Shown here: positions 30,343 through 40,100 of the stretch, piece by piece
Numbering within the stretch: position 1 is the first letter of the stretch
Layout of the letters: every line of letters begins with the position of its first letter
NCBI GenBank assembly: GCA_964035545.1
Contig: OZ037765.1
Coordinates: 34,981,504-35,045,503, forward strand
Origin: Bugula neritina
Lineage: Eukaryota > Bryozoa > Gymnolaemata > Cheilostomatida > Bugulidae
DNA length: 64,000 nt
Direction: 5' to 3'
Position numbers and translations under genes: made by a program
The notes under the pieces: model-generated
Told to the model about the DNA's origin: nothing
Seen by the model: the letters and a program-made list of their open reading frames with translations, nothing else
Databases searched by the model: none

Positions 30343-33095
30343 GCCTTTTTTATGCTAACACTAGATCAGCAAAAGGAAAAACCACTGAAATCACTGCCTT
30401 GACCAAAGACTTTGATATTATCTGTCTTACTGAGACCCATCTTGATGCCAACATATGTGACAGCTGCATTATAGAGACCCCTGGTCTGGATTTCTTTAGA
30501 CATGACAGGAACATCCATGGTGGTGGGGTCCTAGTCGCTACAAAAAGTTTTCTGCAGGCTAGTAGCATAAACATTGAGACATATGGCGAAGAAATGGTCA
30601 TCATAAAACTTCCACCAAATCTTATTCTGTGCTGCTACTACAGAGCCCATGTATCACTTCTAAATATCAGTAAAATTAATGATATCATTTCTTCCATCTT
30701 ACAGAGCTATCGTCACTGCAGATTTGTACTAATAGGAGACTTTAATCTCCCTGGTATAGACTGGTCAGCAGGTATAGTAAGACCAAACGCCCATTATAAA
30801 TCATCGCAACAACAATTTATTAACATACTCCATGAAAACTGTCTGACCCAGGTTATTGAAGAGCCAACACACACATTCGGTAACACCCTAGACATTATCT
30901 GTACCAGTGACACCTCCATAATAGATTCTATAAATGTAATTAGGCCGGGGCTCAGTGATCATTACATCATCATAGCTAAACTACTAATTGAAAACCCACC
31001 TTCCCAAGATGTTATCCACAAAAATCATAAAGACATTCTCATCCATCGCAAAGCTGATGTCATTAAATTTAGAAACTATATGAGCTATGCATGTGAAAAG
31101 CTTTCACAGATGGATAATGTCCAGCAGATGTGGGATACTTTCTCTGTCGCCTTCAAAGAAGCTATTGAAATATCTGTACCAAAAAAGACCATAAAAATAA
31201 GAAACAGTGGCCAACCACCTTGGTTTTCTAAAGAGGCTAAGAAACTTCATGACATGCAGATGTCATTATATAGAAAATTCAAGAGAACAAACAACCCATA
31301 CTTTTTGCAGAGATACCAACAGCAAAGAAGAAACAATAAAAAAGCCTTCAAGTTAATCAAGAAGGAATACATAGTGAACAAAGTCTGTAAGCCTCTGCTG
31401 AAAGGAAACAGCAAACCCTTTTACAAGCATCTGCGACACAAACGGAAGTGCCAACATCCACTTACAAGTATTAAAATTAAAAACGGTAATATAACTACAG
31501 ACAGTCTGGAATGCGCAGAAACTTTAAATAGCTATTTTCATAGCCAGTTCTGTGTTGATGAAGCCATTACTGATCTCCCCCTTCTCCCTACTAATTGCAG
31601 GACTCTTGAGATCAACCCTGAAGGAGTCAAGAAATTAATTCATGATCTGAAGAACAATAAATCTCCAGGACCTGACCAGATACGAAAGTGTGAGCTTTTA
31701 ATAGACCCTAATATAGTAGCTCAATGTCTTACATATGTCTTTCAGGCCTCAATAGACTCCGGAGTGCTCCCAGCACAATGGAGAACTGCCAATGTGACAC
31801 CAGTCCACAAAAAAGGTGCCAAAGACGAGCCATCAAACTATCGCCCAATCTCTCTCACCAGCATCCCTTGTAAAATGTTAGAACACATTGTCCTACATTA
31901 TCTAAACAAATTGCTTGACAGCATGCTCTACAACAGACAACATGGTTTCAGGAAAGGCTTAGGATGTGAAACTCAGCTTTGCGCTACCTACCACGACATA
32001 GCAAAATCTGTGGAACATGATCATGTTATTCATGGAGTAGTCCTTGATTTCCGTAAGGCGTTTGATAAGGTTCCCCACACCCTACTCATGCAAAAAGTCC
32101 GTTGTATTGATGGCATTAACCCAACCATAGCAAATTGGATCCAAGGGTTCCTGACAAAAAGAAGTCAGAGAACTGCCATACGTGGTGTATTATCATCAGA
32201 TCTCCCTGTCTCCTCGGGGGTGCCACAGGGTTCGGTACTAGGGCCAACCTTGTTTCTTATATACATAAATGACCTACCACAAGTGATAACATGCAAAGTA
32301 AGTCTCTATGCCGATGACACCCTGATTTATGCTGCTGTGAATAGCAATGAGGACAAGCAGCTTTTTCAGACAAATATAGATGCTCTACATAAGTGGTCCA
32401 TGAAATGGAAAATGCCTTTTAACACGGAAAAGTGTGAGGTAATCGTCTTTAGCAAAGCCCCAAGGGCATATCCAGTGTTTGACCCCAGCTATGCACTTGG
32501 TGGAACTCCGCTCAAATGCAGACAGGAGATCAAATATCTTGGTATAATTCTGCAGTCCAACTTAAAATTTGAGCAACATATTACATCTAAGATCAAAAGT
32601 GCCTCCAAGGTCCTAGGTTGCATAAAATACTCGCTTTATGAAGCCCCTGCCAATAGCAAACTACTCGCATACACCAGTCTCTGCCGACCAATTCTAGAAT
32701 ACGGCGATACTCTTTGGGACCCAGCGGATTCAGCTAATATTGATGCCTTAGAGCGTGTACAGTCCCAAGCAATCAGGTTCATTAACAATATCAAAGGAAG
32801 ACAAGGCATCTCAGAAGCTCGAAACAAACTCGAACTACAACTTCTCAAAGACCGAAGAAAAACACATAGGTTGTCACTGTTAATGAGAATCCTCTCAGAT
32901 GAATCTAAACACCAAACCTTAGCCTCAGCTTATGATGAACTGACTAAAAATAAAAACAAGTACATTATGTATACGCGAGCTGCACAGAAAGGTGAGCCAA
33001 CATCTATCTATGCTGCGAGCAAGGTCTATTTTAACAGTTTTCTCCCACGCAGTGTGAGAGATCTGAAGCTAAGGTCAACTAACACACAACAATAA
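30336..33095 (+). CDS. LINE ORF2: endonuclease and reverse transcriptase (CR1/Jockey group)
   Basis: About 919 codons open to TAA at 33093-33095. The N-terminal apurinic-type endonuclease shows LFYANTRS, LTETHLD, GGGVLVA, IGDFNLPGIDW and SDHYII. The reverse transcriptase shows the fingers motif YRPISLTS, then VVLDFRKAFDKVPH, SGVPQGSVLGPTLFLIYIND, and the catalytic LYADDTLIYA. There is no RNase H domain. The endonuclease fold already begins upstream of the first methionine and overlaps the end of ORF1; the frame is open from about 30267 with no ATG before about 30590. Translation by -1 frameshifting or reinitiation from ORF1 is therefore likely. Both ORFs are intact, so the copy is young. The 3' end lacks a poly(A) tail, as in CR1-like elements. 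Confidence 0.9.
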   Translation, partial: KLSLFYANTRSAKGKTTEITALTKDFDIICLTETHLDANICDSCIIETPGLDFFRHDRNIHGGGVLVATKSFLQASSINIETYGEEMVIIKLPPNLILCCYYRAHVSLLNISKINDIISSILQSYRHCRFVLIGDFNLPGIDWSAGIVRPNAHYKSSQQQFINILHENCLTQVIEEPTHTFGNTLDIICTSDTSIIDSINVIRPGLSDHYIIIAKLLIENPPSQDVIHKNHKDILIHRKADVIKFRNYMSYACEKLSQMDNVQQMWDTFSVAFKEAIEISVPKKTIKIRNSGQPPWFSKEAKKLHDMQMSLYRKFKRTNNPYFLQRYQQQRRNNKKAFKLIKKEYIVNKVCKPLLKGNSKPFYKHLRHKRKCQHPLTSIKIKNGNITTDSLECAETLNSYFHSQFCVDEAITDLPLLPTNCRTLEINPEGVKKLIHDLKNNKSPGPDQIRKCELLIDPNIVAQCLTYVFQASIDSGVLPAQWRTANVTPVHKKGAKDEPSNYRPISLTSIPCKMLEHIVLHYLNKLLDSMLYNRQHGFRKGLGCETQLCATYHDIAKSVEHDHVIHGVVLDFRKAFDKVPHTLLMQKVRCIDGINPTIANWIQGFLTKRSQRTAIRGVLSSDLPVSSGVPQGSVLGPTLFLIYINDLPQVITCKVSLYADDTLIYAAVNSNEDKQLFQTNIDALHKWSMKWKMPFNTEKCEVIVFSKAPRAYPVFDPSYALGGTPLKCRQEIKYLGIILQSNLKFEQHITSKIKSASKVLGCIKYSLYEAPANSKLLAYTSLCRPILEYGDTLWDPADSANIDALERVQSQAIRFINNIKGRQGISEARNKLELQLLKDRRKTHRLSLLMRILSDESKHQTLASAYDELTKNKNKYIMYTRAAQKGEPTSIYAASKVYFNSFLPRSVRDLKLRSTNTQQ

Positions 33096-34112
33096 ACAGC
33101 TATATGCTGCTATACTAACTCATACTGACATTTATCACTAACCAAAGAGGCGCTCCACGTTTGCACCATAACGGTGACATTGAGTGTTCTATCGTCTACG
33201 AGGTGAGTTACGAGGTGAGTTACCACGTCTCAGTCTGAGTCTGTTGACTGTTCAAGCTTAACTTCAGTCTTCGTCATCATGTACTTGTGGTGCTAGTAGT
33301 AGTGTTACTGTTACTCATACTGGTAGTCTAAGTCACAATAATATTATTCATAGTCATAGTGTTCTAATTTTTACGACGTGAGTTATGGACTTAGAGTCGT
33401 ACTTACTTACAGTTACAACCACGGAGTTGAATCATGGTGATACTGATAATCAGTGTCACTATCATATTCATATTGATATTGATATAATCCAATTATTTAT
33501 TAATGTTATATTAATATAATTACATTCATAATGATACAGTTACACTAAGTCTGCTACTACTAAAGAGCGACTTACAGTTACACTAAGTCTGCTACTAGAC
33601 AGTGACTTACAGTTACACTAAATCTGCTACTGTCTTATTTAATCAGAAAGAAAGATGTAGAAATTAAGAAGTATGGTATCATTACATAGTCCCTTTGAGT
33701 AGAAACATCAATAACCCAAATCTTTTAATGTTCTATTATATGGATTTTGGTTTGGATATTTGGTAAAATTGCGATAAAACGACTCCCTTTGATACATTTT
33801 TTATCTAGAGCACCAGCTTTCTGTTATTTCTCTGTTACTGCTTTACCTCAAAGTAGCAAAGTTTTATTTAGAAGGGGAGAAATTCCTTATAACTATGAAT
33901 CAGCAGACTTGTAGTCCTAATGAACTTTTACCTGCACTCAAATATATAACTGTGTATAAACTTTTACCTGCACTCAAATATATTACTGTGTATAAACTTT
34001 TACCTGCACTCAAATATATAACTGTGTATAAACTCTTGTACACATCAAGTTATTGGTCCCGTATGATAGTCAATATTATTAATGACTTGTTTACTGTTAG
34101 TCAGGGGAAAAC
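33096..34112. other. LINE 3' flank and upstream region of methyltransferase copy 3
   Basis: The LINE 3' UTR probably ends within the first 100-150 bases. Further on is a 27-bp word made of a doubled cgaggtgagtta unit (about 33197-33223), shared with 62139-62165. A threefold repeat of about 36 bp (cttttacctgcactcaaata...) lies at 33923-34033. Confidence 0.55.
33923..34033. repeat. 36-bp tandem repeat, three copies
   Basis: Three copies of cttttacctgcactcaaata plus a tail of about 16 bases, about 80 bases before the start codon of methyltransferase copy 3; probably promoter or 5' UTR. Confidence 0.85.
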
Positions 34113-36673
34113 ATGGCTCCATCACGTGATAAAGTGAGTCTGGAGGAGAGGTACAACTATATAGATAGTCAGGTCTCTGAAATACATCCTGTGATGAAGA
34201 AGTTACGAGAGGTGTGGCCCCCCTCCGCCCTTACAGTGTTTTCTTGTTATGGTTTTGAAGTGTATAATTTTATACAAAGTTGATTATAAATAAATGAAAT
34301 ATTTATTGTAATAATTCATAGCCTGGTAGTGGCAAGTCACTTACATTTTTATAAGAAATATTTTGTTTTGTTGTATATATATCATACTATTACACGCTAA
34401 TGTAATTATAGTAATGATATATATCATACTATTACATGTTACTATATTCTAACGATATATATCGTAGTATTACATATTATGTTACAGGCTACAGAATCAC
34501 ACCCTAGAGGTCACATGATAAGCGCTGTCAGTAGCACAATGTTGCTGTCTAACATGATCCGGTTTGCTGGCGCAAAAAGGTGTCTAGAAATTGGTAAGCT
34601 GTCCTGTGTGCTGTATGGATTGTGGGACAAGGGTCATTAGGTTAAAGGTCAACTAAAGAAGGTCTTTGCAACTTTGGTATAAGCTGAAAAGTAAAGGCAA
34701 TGGCTCTAGTTAAAGTGATAAAGCCATGTTAGTAAAGGAAAATAAATTGCTCTACCCTCAGGCATCTGACTGCTACCCTCAGGCATCTGACTGCTTCCCT
34801 CAGGCATCTGGCTGTACATTTCTGCTCAACAGTAGAATGATTTCTATATGTATTTCCAAATAACTTCAAGCCATTAGTTCAGCTGTATCAGTGAGAATTG
34901 TAGCAACAGAATGTCTTCTGAATTATTCTAACAAGTGTTGTTGGAGTTATTACCCCTGTAGAGATGTACAGATCTTCTCTTGGTTGAGGTTCTTTGAGCT
35001 CCACTCGTTCAATTACCAACACGATGCTTCAGTGTCCCTCACTGAACTCAAACTACATCCTGCAGAAACTCAAACTACATCCTAGCAGACATAATACTGG
35101 GTATACTTGTGTCAATTGGTAGGTGTGTTTACTGGATACAGCAGTCTAGCCTGGGCACTCAGTATTCCTCAAGATGGTAAAGTTGTAGCCTGTGATATCT
35201 CAACTGAGTTTACAGATATTGGAAAACCATTCTGGAAGGAGGCGGGTGTAGACCATAAGATTGACCTGAGGATAGCACCTGCTCTCGATACACTTCGTGA
35301 GTTACTTGTATTGAATTCGGTGCTGCCGTTCCTATGGCCTAGTTTCAGTCAGTTAAACTTCCCTAGAAAATCACCTGCAATATGCTTCATTGTTACTTAG
35401 CTTGAGTTTATAACTTTTAGTTGAGCAGTTAGGAGGTTGCCCCTGTATTTCATATCCCATCAAGTTCTCATGCTATAAAGTTTTAGAACTAGTGGCATCT
35501 TTACAGAAAGCTGACCAGTCAGTTCACTCAATCAGTTCAACTTGTGTGATATTCATTCATTTGCTACTCACAGTAGCCTGTGATATGCCTTTACTGATAT
35601 TAAGTTGATGCTAAAACTATGTTATCAAATTTTCCAAAGGTGAAGGCCATATTGTTAACTTTTGCTCAACTATCCGCCATCATTATAAATTTGATTGCTT
35701 AAAGTTTTTCTTGTAATGACAAGGATTGTGGTATTGCAATTTCCTGGGTGACCTTAGAACAGTGTCTATAATTAGTTATTCTCCCATCATGTGATATGAC
35801 TCATTCAGTCACATGATGTTATTCACAGGCAGGTACATTGTACATGGTGCCATTAATTTGTATGCCCGGTCTGTCGAGTTTGGTGTCGAGTTACAACATA
35901 TGAACAACAAATTGTTATACTACTAGACCTTAGCCAAGCTGAAAATAGCATCTTTCCATGCAAATAATTTCACTAATGTCTACTCTATTACAACTTATAT
36001 TCCTATGATCTCTATGTTATAGAATCACTGATAGATGCAGGCGAAAGTGGAACATTCGACTTCATATACGTTGATGCTGACAAGTTAAATGCTGACGTCA
36101 TCTACGAACTTTCCTTAAAACTAGTTCGTACCAACGGCATCATAGCTTTCGATAATGTGAGTTTTGTATTATAACAGGGACTGATAATTTACTTTATTTT
36201 AGTAGTTGCTCTACTCTGTAAATGTATAGTGGCATGTTTGTACTGCAGTAACCCATAAATTGCCTACTATACATATAACTGACTATACTATATGCTATAC
36301 TATGCATATAACTCACTATACTATATGCTATACTGTACATATAACTCACTATACTACATGCTATACTGTACATATAACTGACTATACTATATGCTATATT
36401 ATACATATAACTGACTATACTACATGCTATACTGTACATATAACTGACTATACTATATGCTATACTATACTATATACTCTCTATACTATATGCTATACTA
36501 TACATATATGACTGCAGGGATTCATGAAAGGTGAAATACTTCTATCAGAAGAGAATGAGAGAGCAGGGGTAGCAGCCATGAGGAAGCTGAATATGAAGAT
36601 CAAACAAGACCCTAGAGTCAGCTCTGTCATGCTCAACATGGCTGACGGCACTTACGTCTGCATCAAGAACTAG
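34113..36673 (+). CDS. Cation-dependent O-methyltransferase, copy 3
   Basis: Five exons: 34113-34211, 34488-34593, 35123-35296, 36023-36156 and 36518-36673. They give 222 residues in frame. Motif I is [17 protein letters not shown], the metal motif is YVDADKLNAD, and D-N is in IIAFDN. Exon sizes and phases match copies 1 and 2 up to exon 4, so the array arose by tandem duplication. Exon 4 and the intron before exon 3 are close to copy 2, which makes these two sister copies. Intron 4 is mostly a CATATAACTGACTATAC-type minisatellite. After the stop, the terminal coding bases are repeated (36730-36790). Likely a soluble SAM/Mg2+ enzyme; substrate unknown. Confidence 0.9.
34757..34812. repeat. 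21-bp repeat in intron 2 of methyltransferase copy 3
   Basis: Two and a half to three copies of ctaccctcaggcatctgact-type units. Confidence 0.8.
36258..36505. repeat. Intronic minisatellite, methyltransferase copy 3
   Basis: About eight copies of a roughly 32-bp unit built of catataactgactatacta and tgctatact blocks. It fills intron 4 up to the acceptor TGACTGCAG. Both strands show spurious open frames. Confidence 0.9.
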
Positions 36674-37145
36674 ATGTGTATACTGGCTTCCTATTGGCTA
36701 GTGATTGCTTACACCAGCCACTATTAGTCATACGTCTGCATCAAGAACTAGATGTGTATACTCACTTCCTATTGGCTAGTGATTGCTTACATAAAAGAAA
36801 CCCTGCTAGCATAATAAGATTTTTAAAATTCCAGCAATATTTCTACCAGTTTTGTATCATTGCTATTAGATTTTACATGACATTTTCATTACATAGTTTA
36901 GCTTTTACTATTTCAGTGCCAGTCATGTTGATGTCTAAATACACTTTTGTGAAAGCCACCGTTTTATTTGGTTTTTGTAAAACACATAAAAAAATTAAAA
37001 CTAAACAAAAATAATGTCATTCTAATGATTGTCTATAAAGCCTACAAACTGTGTATTAGCAACCTCTACCCTGGAGGGGGGGGGTCTGTAACCTCTACAC
37101 TGGGGGGGGGTCTGTAACCTCTACCCTGGGGGGGGGGGGTAGTTG
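36674..37145. other. Intergenic, convergent 3' ends, with G-tract repeats
   Basis: Starts with the duplicated end of methyltransferase copy 3. Around 37065-37140 it has three copies of an AACCTCTACmCTGG unit followed by runs of 8-13 G, a strong candidate for G-quadruplex formation. It directly precedes the PKNOX-like stop codon, so on the minus strand it is that gene's 3' UTR. Confidence 0.6.
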
Positions 37146-40100
37146 TCAGTCCACAGGGTCCAGCTCTGTCTCCAGTTTACCAGAGCTGGGAAGACTGGAG
37201 CCTGGTGCACTCTGACTCGACATGACATCTGATGTGACGGGTAAACTGTGACTGTGTGACTCCGTCACACTCTCCCCTCCGTCAGAATTGGAGTTGGAGG
37301 CAATGAAATTGGTCTGAAGTAGAGTAGGGGAGGCGTTGCCGCCCGCCTCACTCAGCATAGGAGACTGGGCTATGACCGGGGACTTGTCAGGAGTGAAGTC
37401 TCGGGTGTCCTGGTCTGTCAGATTGGCTGTAAGAGAAAGGAGAGTATAGAGCAGTGTGCTGGCAATCTGCAGGGGATATGAACCCCCTGGCTAAGGGGTG
37501 GATGATACAAGAGCTCAAACTACAAACAGCAGGCTGAACATCCTGTTACAAACTTGCTTGGAGTTTGAGTATAACGATGGCTGCCGCAGGACCTGCTGAC
37601 AGTGATGAACCTCTGCAGAGAGACGCAGAGCTTAACGTCTTCTTTCAAGAGATCTTAGCTAACAGGTCAACAGACTAGGCTGTGATACAAACAACTCCAA
37701 GGGTTGGCAATGAGGGAAACTGAGACAATACAATAAACACCATACAGTCAACTACAGTGAGAAGCTAAATATCATGTAAAGAGTTAGTAGAGTGCTGACC
37801 TGCAGACGTCATGCTATTGGTCAGTACTTTATTGTCACTGAGACAGCTGCTGCCACCTCCGCTGCCACCGTCTGAAGGAGTGAAGGGCCAGAACCTCTGG
37901 GCCTGTCTGATCTGAGGCTTACACTTGCGGGACTGAAACACGGCAACAGGATATAGATAGGAGGAGTTTACTGAGACAGGATATAGATGGGAGGAGTTTA
38001 CTGAGACAGGATATAGATAGGAGGAGTTTACTGAGACAGGATATAGATGGGAGGAGTTTACTGAGACAGGATATAGATAGGAGGAGTTTACTGAGACAGG
38101 ATATAGATGGGAGGAGTTTACTGAGACAGGATATAGATAGGAGGAGTTTACTGAGACAGGATATAGATGGGAGGAGTTTACTGAGACAGGATATAGATAG
38201 GAGGAGTTTACTGAGACAGGATATAGATGGGAGGAGTTTACTGAGACAGGATATAGATGGGAGGAGTTTACTGAGACAGGATATAGATGGGAGGAGTTTA
38301 CTGAGACAGGATATAGATAGGAGGAGTTTACTGAGACAGGATATAGATGGGAGGAGTTTACTGAGACAGGATATAGATGGGAGGAGTTTACTGAGACAGG
38401 ATATAGATGGGAGGAGTTTACTGAGACAGGATATAGATGGGAGGAGTTTACTGAGACAGGATATAGATAGGAGGAGTTTACTGAGACAGGATATAGATGG
38501 GAGGAGTTTAGTGAGACAGGATATAGATGGGAGGAGTTTAGTGAGACAGGATATAGATGGGAGGAGTTTAGTGAGACAGGATATAAATGGGAGGAGTGGG
38601 TGGATATAGAAGTACTACACAGTGGTGGATATAGAAGTACTAGGTAGTGGTGGATACAGTACCTTAGACTGTTCTAGGGGGGAGCAGGACTCTAGCATGG
38701 GCTGCAGTATTCTACGTCTGGCGTTGATGAACCAGTTATTAACTTGGAGTATGGAAAGACTGGTCTGTTGAGAGAGAGATTTCTTCTCCTCCTCTGTAGG
38801 GTACGGGTGCTGCCAGAACAAAGGCAGCGTGAGACAGGCATGTCAGAAAAAGTAAACACAATACAAAAAGAACCAAATATTGCTTGATTGTCAACTTCTG
38901 TAGAAAAACTGATTGCAAAACTACATTGGGTAGTACTAGTAGTAGTAGTAGTACTAGTAATAGTAGTACTAGTAGTAGTAGTAGTACTAGTAGTAGTAGT
39001 ACTAGTAATAGTAGTACTAGTAATAGTAGTAGTAGTAGCAGTAGTAATAGTAGTAGTAGTAGCAGTAGTAATAGTAGTAGTAGTAGTAGTAGTAATAGTA
39101 GTAGTACTAGTAATAGTAGTACTAGTAGTAGTAGTAGTAATAGTAGTAGTACTAGTAATAGTAGTAGTACTAGTAGTAGTAGTACTAGTAATAGTAGTAG
39201 TAGTAGCAGTAGTAATAGTAGTAGTAGTAGCAGTAGTAATAGTAGTAGTAGTAGTAGTAGTAATAGTAGTAGTACTAGTAATAGTAGTACTAGTAGTAGT
39301 AGTAGTAATAGTAGTAGTACTAGTAATAGTAGTAGTACTAGTAATAGTAGTAGTACTAGTAGTAGTAGTACTAGTTGTAGTAGTAGCAGCAGCAGTACTA
39401 GTAGTAGTACTAGTAGTAGTAGTAGTAGTAGTACTAGTAATAGTAGTAGTAGTAGCAGCAGTACTAGTAGTAGTAGTAGTAGTAGTAATAGTAGTAGCAG
39501 TAGTAATAGTAGTAATAGTAGTCGTAGTAGTAGCAGTAGTAGTAGTAGTACCAGCAGCAGTATCAAAACAAAATATTCCTATTTTCACAATGTATCTGCA
39601 CAAAACAATATCAGATTAGTATCCATGTAAAAGGAAAACCAAACTGCCTAATCTGTCTTTAATTCAAGGGCTGCCAGCTACTAAAACACAGACTAATCTG
39701 GAAATAACACACACACATCTGTTGATTGGAGAAGTTAAAGTTACAAGGAGTTGTGAGCCCTCGTATCACTATGGTGACTCACCACAACGTGTTTGAATAG
39801 CCAAGACTTCATAACTTCTGTGGCATGTTTAGGCAGGACACCTCTCTTAGATGTGACGGGGAGATAATCCCCTTTACTTTCTGTATTCTCTAGGAATAGT
39901 ATGTATACTGATATACTGTAGGATATACTGTAGGATATACTGTAGGATATACTGTAGGATATACTGTAGGATATACTGTAGGATATACTGTAGGATATAC
40001 TGTAGGATATACTGTATGACATAATATTACACTCACCTGTATGACAGAATATTACACTCACCTGTATGACAGAATATTACACTCACCTGTATTGGATGTC

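Noticed and set aside
38884-39630. Poly-Ser/Asn, poly-Val and poly-Leu proteins
   Set aside because: Frames of one AGT triplet array in an intron; low complexity in every frame.
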